DNA of 64,000 bases from Lacihabitans sp. CS3-21. GTDB lineage: Bacteria; Bacteroidota; Bacteroidia; Cytophagales; Spirosomataceae. The notes under the pieces were generated by a model. The model saw only the letters and a list, made by a program, of their open reading frames with translations. It searched no databases and was not told where the DNA came from. Below are positions 7,543 to 16,244 of the stretch, piece after piece. Location of the stretch: contig NZ_RJUD01000013.1 of NCBI RefSeq assembly GCF_024343675.1, positions 1 through 64,000 on the forward strand, in the 5' to 3' direction. The position numbers and the translations under genes were made by a program. Every line of letters begins with the position of its first letter. The first letter of the stretch is position 1.

Positions 7543-7893
7543 ATGTTAGTTAACATATTCAAATCAAAAATTCACAGGGTAAAAGTTACGCAAGCGGAAC
7601 TCAATTACGTAGGAAGCATAACCATAGACGAGGCACTTTTGGAAGCGGCCGGCATTATGGAGAATGAAAAAGTTCAGATTGTCAACAACAACAATGGCGA
7701 ACGAATTGAAACCTATGCCATTAAAGGTAAAAGAAATACAGGTATTATTTGTTTGAACGGTGCTGCAGCCAGAAAAGCACAACCTGGTGATATCATCATC
7801 ATCATTTCCTATGCATGGATGACCCAAGAAGAGGCAGCTGCACATAAACCAACTGTCGTTTTTCCTGACGAAAACAATCGCGTAGTATCTTAA
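7543..7893 (+). CDS. panD: Aspartate 1-decarboxylase proenzyme
   Basis: Makes beta-alanine from aspartate for pantothenate and CoA synthesis. The 116-residue proenzyme has the self-cleavage site YVGSIT, with cleavage expected between Gly24 and Ser25 to create the pyruvoyl group. Lys9, Arg54 and Tyr58, the known active-site residues, are all at canonical positions. The ATG at 7543 ([14 protein letters not shown]) is chosen by family alignment and promoter position. Its TAA overlaps the ATG of the following membrane-protein gene by one base, so the two are probably co-translated. Confidence 0.96.
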   Translation: MLVNIFKSKIHRVKVTQAELNYVGSITIDEALLEAAGIMENEKVQIVNNNNGERIETYAIKGKRNTGIICLNGAAARKAQPGDIIIIISYAWMTQEEAAAHKPTVVFPDENNRVVS

Positions 7894-8885
7894 TGATAAA
7901 CGGTTTGAAGAAAGCACTAAAATACGTTTTACCAATTGGCCTAGGCTTAGCACTGCTCAACTGGGTTTTTAAGGATATTGATATTCTGGTAACCCTACAA
8001 AGTTTTAAGGACGCCAACTATGTTTTGGTGCTTTTTGCTGCCATTTTGGCTTTGTTGGCTCACATAAGCCGTGCCGCAAGATGGAATATCATGCTTGAGC
8101 CAATGGGTTATAAACCATCTTTAAAAAATACTTCCATAGCTGTTTTGATAGGTTACCTGACCAATTTGGTATTTCCAAGAGCCGGAGAGTTGGCTCGGTC
8201 AGCAAGTTTGCAAAAAAGTGAAAACGTGCCTTTTGACAAGTCTTTTGGAGCAGTAATAGCCGAAAGAATTATAGATGTTTTGATTTTGGGTGTTTTGGTT
8301 TTGATTAATCTATTACTAGAATTTGGTAGAATTAAGTCGCTTTTTGTCGATTTATTTGGCAATCAAAATCCATCCAATTTATTGTTGTTTATAGGAGGTG
8401 TGGTACTTTTGGGGGTTTTGGGATTGGTTATTTTTCAACAAAACAAAGATAAGTTTTTAAAGATAGGGCTTATAAAAAAAGTCTTTGACTTTACGGCAGG
8501 GCTTCGTAGCGGCTTGCTGAGCGTTCTTAAAATCGAAAAATCCGCTCAGTTTTTTATGCATACTTTTTTTATTTGGTCGATGTACTATGTTTCCACCTAC
8601 TTGCTATGCAAAGCCGTTTCGCTTGGAGATTCATTGAGTTTTCTTGCAGTCTTGACGATTTTGGTAATGGGGTCAATAGGTATGGCCATACCAACTATTG
8701 GTGGAATTGGAAGTTATCACCTTTTGGTGGGTAAAATTGTGGCTCTTTATGGGCTTTCAAATCAAGACGGAATTAGTCTTGCTACATTTTTGCACACCAT
8801 GACCGGCATACTTTTCATTCTAATTTTCGGTCTTATAGCCTTCATAATGAGCTTTTTGTCTACTAAAAAGGCCAATATTTCTTAA
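7893..8885 (+). CDS. UPF0104 / lysylphosphatidylglycerol synthase-type flippase domain protein
   Basis: Polytopic membrane protein of 330 residues with about eight hydrophobic spans. It carries the flippase-like pattern SRAARWNIMLEPMG near residue 50, then NLVFPRAGELARSASL (about 90-105) and GGIGSYHLLVG (about 270-280). This matches the membrane domain of MprF and its stand-alone UPF0104 relatives, without the catalytic aminoacyl-transfer domain. Probable role: lipid translocation or membrane homeostasis. It follows panD with a one-base overlap; the link between them is not obvious. Confidence 0.8.
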   Translation: MINGLKKALKYVLPIGLGLALLNWVFKDIDILVTLQSFKDANYVLVLFAAILALLAHISRAARWNIMLEPMGYKPSLKNTSIAVLIGYLTNLVFPRAGELARSASLQKSENVPFDKSFGAVIAERIIDVLILGVLVLINLLLEFGRIKSLFVDLFGNQNPSNLLLFIGGVVLLGVLGLVIFQQNKDKFLKIGLIKKVFDFTAGLRSGLLSVLKIEKSAQFFMHTFFIWSMYYVSTYLLCKAVSLGDSLSFLAVLTILVMGSIGMAIPTIGGIGSYHLLVGKIVALYGLSNQDGISLATFLHTMTGILFILIFGLIAFIMSFLSTKKANIS

Positions 8886-8951
8886 TTTAAAACCTTATTT
8901 GACTTTTCTGGTTAATATTTTGTAATTTAGACGTACAAAATCAACCATTAA

Positions 8952-9416
8952 ATGTCAGAATATTCACTTAGCATAAACGGAAAAAAACTAAAAGTAGATG
9001 TGTCGGAAGATACACCGCTACTTTGGGTGCTTCGAGACACGCTCGATCTTACTGGTACTAAATATGGCTGTGGAATGGCTCAATGTGGGGCTTGCACCGT
9101 CCATATAGATGGCATGCCTACTCGCTCTTGCGTTACGCCAGTCACTTTGGCAATCGGAAAAGAAATAACGACCATTGAAGGCTTGTCAGAAAATGGAGAC
9201 CATCCTGTTCAACAAGCTTGGGACACTTTAGATGTACCACAATGTGGCTTTTGTCAATCGGGTCAGATGATGACCGCTGCTGCTCTTTTGAAGGAGAATC
9301 CTAATCCCGATGAGGAAGAAATCTCTATGGCTATGTCTGCTCATATTTGTAGATGTGGCACGTATCACCGTATCAATGAGGCCGTTAAACTTGCTGCTAA
9401 ACTTCAAAAAAGATGA
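8952..9416 (+). CDS. (2Fe-2S) subunit of a xanthine dehydrogenase-family oxidoreductase (IorA-like)
   Basis: Small electron-transfer subunit of 154 residues. The plant-type cluster is ligated by Cys40, Cys45, Cys48 and Cys60 ([11 protein letters not shown]); the second cluster by Cys98, Cys101, Cys133 and Cys135 (QCGFC and CRC). It passes electrons from the molybdenum subunit encoded next, with which it overlaps by four bases (ATGA). No FAD subunit gene is present, which is the arrangement of isoquinoline 1-oxidoreductase and nicotinate-hydroxylase-like enzymes that use a cytochrome as acceptor. Confidence 0.92.
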   Translation: MSEYSLSINGKKLKVDVSEDTPLLWVLRDTLDLTGTKYGCGMAQCGACTVHIDGMPTRSCVTPVTLAIGKEITTIEGLSENGDHPVQQAWDTLDVPQCGFCQSGQMMTAAALLKENPNPDEEEISMAMSAHICRCGTYHRINEAVKLAAKLQKR

Positions 9417-11542
9417 AAAATAACAGAAGAGACTTTTTGAAAAACATGCTTCTGACTTCAGGAGGTTTGGTGATTGGGTTTAACAGTTTAGGCAATTCTA
9501 CTGCTGAAATTATCAGTTTGGATAACTTGAAAGACGAATTGTTGAGCAATGCTTTTTTAACAATCGACAGCAGCAATGTTATCACGATTTTTTCTCCTAA
9601 CCCAGAAATTGGCCAGGGCATAAAAACCGCTTTTGCTATGATCGTAGCTGAAGAATTGGACGTGGATTGGGAGAAAGTCGTAGTAAAACAAGCCGATTTA
9701 GATATCAAGCGTTTTGAAAGACAGCTCACCGGTGGTAGCGGGGCCATAAAACATTCTTGGGAAAGGTTAAGAAAAGCGGGAGCTACTGGTAGATATGCAC
9801 TTATAGCTGCGGCAGCAAAAAAATGGAATGTGTCTGCAACTACACTGAAAACAGATAAAGGCTTTGTAATCAACGCCAAGGGTGATAAACTCAGTTATGG
9901 CGATTTGGTAAATGATGCCGTTTCGGTGGAAATACCAAAAGAAATTCCACTTAAGTCCAACAAGGAATTTAAGCTCATAGGACAAACCATAAAAAGTGTT
10001 GATAATAAAACTGTACTTACAGGAAAGGCGAAGTATGGTATGGACTACAAACAAGCTGGAATGCTTTATGCTCAAATAGTTAGACCCCAAGGATTTGGTC
10101 AAACATTAAAGAGTTTTGATGCTACCGAAGCAAAGAAAATTGATGGAGTGATAGATGTGATTTCGTTTAAAGATAAAGTGGCCATTATTGGAAAGTCGAA
10201 TTGGCCGATTATGAAAGCACGAAAAGTGCTGACCATCAATTGGACCAACACGAAAGAATTGGAAAGCGATACAAAGCACAACCAAATCTTTACAGACATG
10301 ATGAAAAACGGGCCTTTTGAGCTGAGAAGAAAAGATGGGGATGTAGAAAAGGCTTTTGCTGAGGCCCATAAAATCATCGAAGCAGAGTATCAATGTCCGT
10401 TTTTGTCTCATAGTCCTATGGAACCAATGAACTTTTTTGCCGATGTGAAAAAGGATTCCGTAAAATTGGTAGGGCCAACACAAACGCCACAATCTGCTCA
10501 AAATCAAGTGGCTAAACTGTTAAATATTCCTGTTGAAAATATCACAGTGGAGCTTACCAAAATGGGTGGCGGATTTGGTAGAAGACTGAACAACGACTAT
10601 GCTCTTGAAGCTGCAGAGGTTTCATCTTTGATAAAAGCACCAGTAAAACTCATGTGGACACGTGAAGACGACATGAGCGGTGGAATTTATCGTCCGGCCG
10701 TGAGATATAAATTCAAAGCATCGATAGACAAGGCCGGTAATGTGACCGGATTTGCATTGAAAGGCGTTGGATTGAATGCCGGAAATTCCACCAGACAAGA
10801 CAATTTTCCTGTTGGTGCGATAGACAATGTGTTGGTAGAATCAGCTGATTATAAGTCGGATATCACTACAGGTCCTTGGAGAGCTCCAATAACCAACTTC
10901 TTGGCTTATGCCGAGCAAGCTTTTATTGATGAGATAGCTTTTGCTGCAGGAAAAGACCCAGTAAAATTGCGTTTGGAATTGCTAAAAAAAGCGATTGAAA
11001 AACCTGTAGGAAAAATAACTTATGAGCCTTTGAGATTTGAAAAAGTAATCACCACCGTAGCAGAAAGAGCGAAGTGGGGGAGTGCCAAGAAAGGATTGCA
11101 CCAAGGTTTTAGTGTTTATTTCTCTCACAATTCCTATGTGGCACAGATAGCCGAGGTAGAAATGAAAAAAGGTAAACCAACGCTCAAGAAAGTTTTTGCG
11201 GTAACTGACTGCGGAATTGTAATCAACCAAAGTGGGGCTAGAAATCAAATATATGGGGCCATTGTAGATGGACTTGGACATGCGATGTACGGAAATCTAA
11301 ACTTCGAAAATGGTGCACCAAAACAAACGAATTTTGACCAATACAGATTGATAAGATTCAACGAAGTGCCAGAAATTGATGCCTATTTTGTGGATAATGG
11401 TATAGACCCAACAGGTCTTGGCGAGCCAGCATTGCCACCTACGGGCGGGGCTTTGGCCAATGCAATCTTCAAAGCAACAGGCAAGCGATTATACAAACAG
11501 CCCTTTGCACAGGAAGACGAGAAAGTGGCGGAGATATTATAA
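9413..11542 (+). CDS. Molybdenum-binding subunit of xanthine dehydrogenase family (IorB-like), Tat-exported
   Basis: Catalytic subunit of 709 residues that hydroxylates an N-heterocycle or oxidises an aldehyde. The N-terminus [18 protein letters not shown] is a twin-arginine signal (RRDFLK), so the folded two-subunit complex is likely exported to the periplasm. GGGFGRR near residue 386 and [12 protein letters not shown] with Glu671 (the base of the family) are cofactor and active-site segments. The family name follows IorB; the true substrate is unknown. No MocA or XdhC-type maturation gene is nearby. Its stop lies inside the terminator at 11541-11568. Confidence 0.88.
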   Translation: MKNNRRDFLKNMLLTSGGLVIGFNSLGNSTAEIISLDNLKDELLSNAFLTIDSSNVITIFSPNPEIGQGIKTAFAMIVAEELDVDWEKVVVKQADLDIKRFERQLTGGSGAIKHSWERLRKAGATGRYALIAAAAKKWNVSATTLKTDKGFVINAKGDKLSYGDLVNDAVSVEIPKEIPLKSNKEFKLIGQTIKSVDNKTVLTGKAKYGMDYKQAGMLYAQIVRPQGFGQTLKSFDATEAKKIDGVIDVISFKDKVAIIGKSNWPIMKARKVLTINWTNTKELESDTKHNQIFTDMMKNGPFELRRKDGDVEKAFAEAHKIIEAEYQCPFLSHSPMEPMNFFADVKKDSVKLVGPTQTPQSAQNQVAKLLNIPVENITVELTKMGGGFGRRLNNDYALEAAEVSSLIKAPVKLMWTREDDMSGGIYRPAVRYKFKASIDKAGNVTGFALKGVGLNAGNSTRQDNFPVGAIDNVLVESADYKSDITTGPWRAPITNFLAYAEQAFIDEIAFAAGKDPVKLRLELLKKAIEKPVGKITYEPLRFEKVITTVAERAKWGSAKKGLHQGFSVYFSHNSYVAQIAEVEMKKGKPTLKKVFAVTDCGIVINQSGARNQIYGAIVDGLGHAMYGNLNFENGAPKQTNFDQYRLIRFNEVPEIDAYFVDNGIDPTGLGEPALPPTGGALANAIFKATGKRLYKQPFAQEDEKVAEIL

Positions 11543-11568
11543 AAAAAAGGGCGAAAGCCCTTTTTTTA
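11541..11568 (+). terminator. Terminator after the IorAB-type pair
   Basis: GGGC-GAAA-GCCC flanked by A-run (11541-11548) and T-run (11561-11567). The flanking A/T pairs extend the stem, and it can work in both directions, also ending the convergent gene 11577-11843. Confidence 0.85.
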
Positions 11569-11576
11569 TTATTGAT

Positions 11577-11843
11577 TTAGAATATTTTATCAAAATTTAG
11601 ATATTCCACTTTTTCCATGTAAGGAAATAATGGAAGGCTTTCAATATTCTTTACTACTTGCTCCAACTCTATATTTTTGAAGATAAGTTTTGCTCCATCT
11701 TTTTCTGCTTTAATGTAGAAATTCTCCAAAATATCTTCTTCTTTCCAACTTTTCATATGAGCCATTTCTTTTTGTCTTAATTCTTCAAAATTTCCTTTCG
11801 AATTGTCAAAATGCATTGTTATTAAAACGGTAATTCTTTTCAT
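11577..11843 (-). CDS. Small muconolactone isomerase-like (dimeric alpha/beta barrel) protein
   Basis: Product of 88 residues starting MKRITVLITMHFD at the ATG at 11843; the frame extends three codons further only through a TTG. The beta-strand opening, helical middle (EELRQKEMAHMKSWKEED), second strand (IKAEKDGAKLIFKN) and the closing LPLFPYMEKVEYLNF resemble the ferredoxin-like barrel of muconolactone delta-isomerase and YciI-type proteins. LPLFPYM is the part most like muconolactone isomerase. The enzyme activity is not established. It is divergent from an HxlR regulator 96 bases away, which probably controls it. Confidence 0.6.
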   Translation of the reverse strand: MKRITVLITMHFDNSKGNFEELRQKEMAHMKSWKEEDILENFYIKAEKDGAKLIFKNIELEQVVKNIESLPLFPYMEKVEYLNFDKIF

Positions 11844-11868
11844 TTTTTTCAATTTAATTTTAATTCTG

Positions 11869-11885
11869 CAAAAGTATTACCTTTG
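11869..11885. promoter_or_regulatory. Back-to-back divergent -7 boxes
   Basis: TACTTTTG on the minus strand (11876-11869) points to the small barrel protein gene, and TACCTTTG on the plus strand (11878-11885) points to the HxlR gene. They are one base apart. Upstream TTG elements are not clear, so both are tentative. Confidence 0.35.
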
Positions 11886-11923
11886 TCTATTATATCTGTA
11901 TTGATAATATTATTGTGTATAGG

Positions 11924-11935
11924 CTAAAATTTTAG
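11924..11935. promoter_or_regulatory. Candidate HxlR operator, 12-bp palindrome
   Basis: CTAAAATTTTAG is a perfect palindrome ending five bases before the HxlR start codon, in flanking sequence GG...ACC that nearly continues the symmetry. Position suggests autoregulation and control of the divergent gene. AT-rich palindromes arise often by chance, so support is modest. Confidence 0.4.
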
Positions 11936-11939
11936 ACCA

Positions 11940-12329
11940 ATGGAAAATTCTACTATTAGGAAGACCAAAGACTTTACACCAGGAAATTGCCCCGTGGTAT
12001 ATTGCATGAATATTATTGGTGGAAAATGGAAACCAAGTATTATTCACATGATTCGAACAGACCGAAATAGGTACAGTTTGTTATTGAAAAATATCACTGA
12101 AATAAGTAAGCAAACATTGACGAATCAACTAAGAGAATTAGAGTCTGATGGAATAATTGAAAGAATAATATATGCCGAAATTCCTCCAAGAGTTGAATAC
12201 AAAATTACGCCCTATGGCTCTAGTATATTACCAATTATTGATAGCATGTACCAATGGGGAAAGCAACATATGGATTCTGACAAAAAAAGTTATTGTGATG
12301 TGGATGGAGGACTGAATAGGATCTTGTAG
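11940..12329 (+). CDS. HxlR-family transcriptional regulator
   Basis: Winged-helix protein of 129 residues. NCPVVYCMNIIGGKWKPSII (18-37), LLLKNITEISKQTLTNQLRELESDGII and PPRVEYKITPYGSSILPII are the HxlR pattern; the second segment holds the recognition helix. Cys19 and Cys24 in the NCPVxYCM segment occupy the region where redox or aldehyde-sensing HxlR members such as HypR have a reactive cysteine. The divergent small barrel protein gene is the probable target. Inducer unknown. Confidence 0.9.
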   Translation: MENSTIRKTKDFTPGNCPVVYCMNIIGGKWKPSIIHMIRTDRNRYSLLLKNITEISKQTLTNQLRELESDGIIERIIYAEIPPRVEYKITPYGSSILPIIDSMYQWGKQHMDSDKKSYCDVDGGLNRIL

Positions 12330-12410
12330 GTAATGTAACAAGGCTATTTATCCATTTAATAATTTGTTAATTTCTACATAGATAATGTTTTTGGTAAGAT
12401 TGTGTTAAAC

Positions 12411-12437
12411 AAAAAAAGGGCAAAAGCCCTTTTTTTT
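12411..12437 (-). terminator. Bidirectional terminator between convergent genes
   Basis: AAAAAAAGGGC, loop AAAA, GCCCTTTTTTTT. It closes the DUF2807 gene on the minus strand and can also end the HxlR transcript on the plus strand. Confidence 0.85.
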
Positions 12438-12456
12438 ACCAATTAAATGAGATTCC

Positions 12457-13173
12457 TTACTCCTTACTCACCTTACTACCACCCGATAAATCTTCGGTGA
12501 TTTTTGGTTCACCTTTGTAGAAAACTTTGCTGGCACCACTGGCTTTTACGCTAAGGGTTTTAGAAGCACTAACTTCTGCTTTGCTGGCTCCAGATAATTC
12601 GAGAAATACTTCGGTGCTATTGGCATCAAAACCATCCAGCGTAGATGCTCCAGAAATTTCAGCATCTATATTTTCAACTTTTAAAGGCAAGATTATTTTA
12701 GATGCTCCGCTGATGTCAGCTGTCAGAGATTTTACAGTATTATTCAGTCGAAGTGTAGAAGCACCCGAAACGCTTGCAATAAAGCTGTTGATAGTGCTAA
12801 AGCCAGAAATTTCTGTATCTGAGGCAGATTTTGCATCTATTTCAGTTATGTTGGGTGTATAAACCACCAACTCCATTTTGTATCTTTTGAGTTGTTTTAT
12901 TCTAATTCTTTTATCATATCTGATGTCCAATTTGCCGTTGGTAACCGTAACTTCCAAGTCGTCAATGTCATCACCTGAACCTTTGGCAGATACTTTTGAT
13001 TCTGTTGATTTTACGATAGTTACAAAAAAAGCATTGTTGAGTTCGATTCTGTCAAAGGAACTCAAAGCAAAGTCTTTGGTGTCATAGCCACGAGGAGGCA
13101 CGCCGTTTTCATAAAGAATTTTGTCGCAACTTGTAAATACTAAAAGGGTAAGGGAAAAGAGTAGATATTTCAT
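12457..13173 (-). CDS. DUF2807 (GIN-domain) lipoprotein
   Basis: Outer-envelope lipoprotein of 238 residues. The signal peptide ends in LVFTSC, placing the lipidated cysteine at residue 16. The rest is a right-handed beta-solenoid rich in the recurrent SGAS motif (SVSGAS, DISGAS, EISGAS, LSGAS, KASGAS), diagnostic of the GIN domain of putative auto-transporter adhesin heads. Surface adhesion or scaffolding is the usual suggestion; no activity is known. It appears alone, between terminator and a divergent MFS gene. Confidence 0.88.
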   Translation of the reverse strand: MKYLLFSLTLLVFTSCDKILYENGVPPRGYDTKDFALSSFDRIELNNAFFVTIVKSTESKVSAKGSGDDIDDLEVTVTNGKLDIRYDKRIRIKQLKRYKMELVVYTPNITEIDAKSASDTEISGFSTINSFIASVSGASTLRLNNTVKSLTADISGASKIILPLKVENIDAEISGASTLDGFDANSTEVFLELSGASKAEVSASKTLSVKASGASKVFYKGEPKITEDLSGGSKVSKE

Positions 13174-13307
13174 TTTTATTAGATTTTAAGTCTATTAAAC
13201 TTTGTTGCTGATAGAATTATTTTGTCTGTTATCAAGTTTATTTATTAACGACATGTTAAAGATGAGTTTTATCTACATGAAGTTGCTTGAAAGATTAAAT
13301 TTAATTT

Positions 13308-14555
13308 ATGTCAAAAACAGACCCTTACGCTGCCCTTCGATATTCCGATTTTCGCTATTTTGTTTCCGCACAGTTGTTCTTCACATTGGCCATTTTGATG
13401 CAAGAAATAGTTCTCTCTTATTATCTTTATGAGTTAACACACGACCCATTTTCGCTCGGATTGGTAGGATTGGCGGAGGCAGTTCCGTTTATTTCCTTGG
13501 CCTTATTTGGGGGGTATGTGGCAGATAAATTTGATAGAAAGAAAATCTATTTATGGAGTTTTTTTGTAGTTTGTTTGGTCACCATCCTTTTAATTTTTGG
13601 ACTTTCTGAAAACTCACTTTTGAGTTTGGACAAAGAGCATCAGCCTTGGGTTATTTATGTTTCGGTTTTCATATTTGGGGTTGCCAGAGGTTTTTATAGC
13701 CCTTCATGGTCTTCGCTTAAGCCTTTTTTGGTAAAGGAAGAACATTATTCAAATTCTGCCTCTTGGAGTGCACAGTTTTGGCAAATCGGTCGCATTGCTG
13801 GGCCAGTTTTGGGCGGTTTTTTGTATGCCTTCGTAGGATTTATAAGTTCACTTTGGGTAGTTTTGGCATTTTTAATTTTAACGGTTTTACTTGCCGCTCA
13901 AATTTCAAAAAAAGAAATAAAAAACCAAACCAAGGCCAATTTGATGGACAGCCTAAGAGAAGGTTACGGATTTGTAAGAAAAAACAAAATTATGTGGTAC
14001 AGCATAGTTTTAGACATGTTTTCGGTGCTTTTTGGAGGTGTAATAGCCATGTTACCAGTTTTTGCTAAAGATATTTTGCATGTGGGAGCAGAAGGATTAG
14101 GTTTTTTGAGGGCAGCACCGGCAGTCGGGGCGGTTTTGGTGATGTTAGGAACTGCTTACTTCCCACCAACCAATAAAGCCTGGAGAAACATGTTATTAGC
14201 GGTTGCAGGTTTCGGAATAGCCACCTTGGTTTTTGCGGTTTCCACTAATTTTTATCTCTCTTGTTTTGCTTTGTTTTTTACAGGTGCTTTTGACAGCATA
14301 AGTGTGGTAGTGCGATCCACCATTTTACAAATTCTTCCACCTGATCACATGCGTGGACGTGTAAGTGCAGTCAATGGTGTTTTTGTAAGTACGTCTAACG
14401 AACTAGGAGCCTTTGAGTCTGGCCTTGCCGCAAAACTTTTAGGAACCGTACCGTCTGTTATTTTCGGCGGAGCTATGACTTTGGTTATTGTGACCTACAT
14501 TTACACCCAATCCAAAGAATTGTTTGGGGTAAAATTGATAAAGGAAGGGAAGTAA
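13308..14555 (+). CDS. MFS transporter, EntS/MFS_3 type
   Basis: Inner-membrane major facilitator of 415 residues with about eleven to twelve hydrophobic spans. YSDFRYFVSAQLF at the start and GGYVADKFDRKKI (the loop 2-3 signature, about 67-79) are characteristic, and MRGRVSAVNGVF near 345 is the matching motif of the second half. The closest named relatives are drug or siderophore exporters (EntS type). No siderophore genes are nearby. The stop abuts the end of the convergent reductase gene with no gap. Confidence 0.87.
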   Translation: MSKTDPYAALRYSDFRYFVSAQLFFTLAILMQEIVLSYYLYELTHDPFSLGLVGLAEAVPFISLALFGGYVADKFDRKKIYLWSFFVVCLVTILLIFGLSENSLLSLDKEHQPWVIYVSVFIFGVARGFYSPSWSSLKPFLVKEEHYSNSASWSAQFWQIGRIAGPVLGGFLYAFVGFISSLWVVLAFLILTVLLAAQISKKEIKNQTKANLMDSLREGYGFVRKNKIMWYSIVLDMFSVLFGGVIAMLPVFAKDILHVGAEGLGFLRAAPAVGAVLVMLGTAYFPPTNKAWRNMLLAVAGFGIATLVFAVSTNFYLSCFALFFTGAFDSISVVVRSTILQILPPDHMRGRVSAVNGVFVSTSNELGAFESGLAAKLLGTVPSVIFGGAMTLVIVTYIYTQSKELFGVKLIKEGK

Positions 14556-15458
14556 TTATTTCCCTATCTGTTCAGCCACAAAAGCAATTCCTTCTTGGAA
14601 AGTCTTTGGATTGAACCCTAGAACTTCGATAGGTTTATCCAAAATAAAACCCGTTTTGGCTGGGCGTTTGGCTGGTTGAGTGAATTTAGTTCCGTCAACT
14701 TCAGTGATGAGGGACTTGTCTAAATTAAAATAATCGGCCGTCATAATCGCCATTTGGAAAGGGTTCAAGAGGTCTTTTCCTGATATGTTAAATATGCCTT
14801 CAGCTTCTTTTTGAGCAATGAGTATACATCCATCAGCTAAGTCTTCTGCCAGCGTGGGTGTTCTCCATTGGTCGTTAACTACATTTATGCTTTTGCCTTG
14901 TTCTAGCGAATTTTTTACCCAAAGAATGATATTGGTACGGCTCATATCGTGGGCGATTCCATAAACCAAAACTGTGCGGGCAATGGCCCATTTTACGTCA
15001 GAATTTATGACCAATTTTTCAGCTGCGTATTTGCTCCAGCCATAAAAGCTTAGTGGGTTTGCTTCAGCTTGTTCGTCATAAGGGCCTTCTTTGCCATCAA
15101 AAATAAAGTCGGTAGAAAGGTGAACAAAAAACGAATTGTGTTTTTTGGAGGACGCTAAAAGATATTCAACTGCCTTTACATTCAAATCCCAGCAAGCATC
15201 TTTTTCTGTTTCGCATTGGTCTACGTTGGTCATAGCCGCAGTATGAATAACTACGTCTGGTTTTTCAGTATCAAAAACCGAATCGACCTCTTCTTTTTTT
15301 GTAATGTCAAGGCTAATAAATCGATAGTTCTCGCTAAATGGTAAACGGTTTTCACCTCTTGCAGTAGCAATTACCTCAATATTTTCGGTTTTTGATAATT
15401 TTTCAATTAATTTTTGACCCAAAAGCCCATTCGAGCCAGTAACAAGAATTTTTTTCAT
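14556..15458 (-). CDS. dTDP-4-dehydrorhamnose reductase-like (RfbD/SDR) protein
   Basis: Extended short-chain dehydrogenase of 300 residues. The nucleotide-binding glycines are in TGSNGLLGQ (7-15); Ser115-Thr116 with Tyr139 and Lys143 (YGWSK) form the catalytic set. HTAAMTNVDQCE and NDQWRTPTLAEDLA are typical of RfbD, which makes dTDP-rhamnose. The other rhamnose genes (rfbA, B, C) are not in the window, so it may instead reduce another nucleotide sugar or act like MAT2B-type proteins. Confidence 0.8.
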   Translation of the reverse strand: MKKILVTGSNGLLGQKLIEKLSKTENIEVIATARGENRLPFSENYRFISLDITKKEEVDSVFDTEKPDVVIHTAAMTNVDQCETEKDACWDLNVKAVEYLLASSKKHNSFFVHLSTDFIFDGKEGPYDEQAEANPLSFYGWSKYAAEKLVINSDVKWAIARTVLVYGIAHDMSRTNIILWVKNSLEQGKSINVVNDQWRTPTLAEDLADGCILIAQKEAEGIFNISGKDLLNPFQMAIMTADYFNLDKSLITEVDGTKFTQPAKRPAKTGFILDKPIEVLGFNPKTFQEGIAFVAEQIGK

Positions 15459-15476
15459 TTATTTAATTAGCTTGAC

Positions 15477-15512
15477 AAAAGAAAGCCCCATTTTTAATGC
15501 AAAATAGGGCTT
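15477..15512 (-). terminator. Terminator of the cyclophilin-hemC operon
   Basis: AAGCCCTATTTT pairs with AAAATGGGGCTT (one G-U, minus strand), followed by TCTTTT. It lies 25 bases after the cyclophilin stop and before the RfbD-like gene start. Confidence 0.75.
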
Positions 15513-15537
15513 AAAATTTTATTTTTTACCTAAAAAA

Positions 15538-16239
15538 TTACTTCTTTTTTTCGTATTTGTAACCGTAAACTCTGGTGATTTTTTTCTTACGTGTTTTTTT
15601 AGCAGTGATGACCATCTTCACGTCTTCTACAGGTCGGTTAAATTCGTCTTTTTGAACCGCTGCTATCTCATCAATCAGCTTGAAGTTATCAACAACTTCA
15701 CCAAAAACCGTGTATTTATTATCTAAAGAAGGGTAGCCTCCCACACTTAGATAATCAGCACGTTGCTTATTGGTGTATTTTATGTCGTTCGTTTTTTCTA
15801 CTTTAGATACTTCTTCATCCGATAACTTTCTTCCTTGTACGATATAAAATTGAACGGGGTTTGACATTTTTTCTGGATTTCCGTTGCTAGCGGCCGCCAA
15901 AGCTCCTTTTTTATGAACTCTTAGTGGAGTAAATTCAAATGGGATTTTCTCCAAATTACCACCACCAGAACCCAGTCTTGCTCCAGCTTTGGCATTTTTT
16001 GAGTTGGGGTCGCCACCTTGAATCATGAACTTTTCTATAACTCTATGGAAAAGAAGACTATCATAATAATGCTCTTTTACTAGCTTTAAAAAATTGGCTT
16101 TGTGCAATGGCGTTTCATCATAGAGCACCATGTGGGCTACTCCTTTTGAGGTTGTTAGTGTCAAAAGATAGTCCTTCCTTTGGGCATTGGCTTGTAGGAA
16201 AGCCATAAAAACAACGAGAATTAAAAAACATTTCTTCAT
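15538..16239 (-). CDS. Periplasmic cyclophilin-type peptidyl-prolyl isomerase
   Basis: Folding helper of 233 residues. A signal peptide (about 1-19, ending LQANA) directs it to the periplasm. Cyclophilin landmarks are ETPLHKANFLKLV, YDSLLFHRVIEKFMIQGGD (59-77) with the catalytic arginine in FHRV, PNSKNAKAGARLGSGG, and VQFYIVQ. FGEVVDNF near 181 is the usual closing motif. The tail (AKKTRKKKITRVYGYKYEKKK) is basic. The gene lies five bases downstream of hemC, on the same strand, in a three-gene unit. Confidence 0.92.
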   Translation of the reverse strand: MKKCFLILVVFMAFLQANAQRKDYLLTLTTSKGVAHMVLYDETPLHKANFLKLVKEHYYDSLLFHRVIEKFMIQGGDPNSKNAKAGARLGSGGGNLEKIPFEFTPLRVHKKGALAAASNGNPEKMSNPVQFYIVQGRKLSDEEVSKVEKTNDIKYTNKQRADYLSVGGYPSLDNKYTVFGEVVDNFKLIDEIAAVQKDEFNRPVEDVKMVITAKKTRKKKITRVYGYKYEKKK

Positions 16240-16244
16240 TATAC

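Noticed and set aside
9397-9879. Long minus-strand frames opposite the IorB-like gene (also 10099-10507)
   Set aside because: Opposite a well-supported gene; no start context or motifs of their own.
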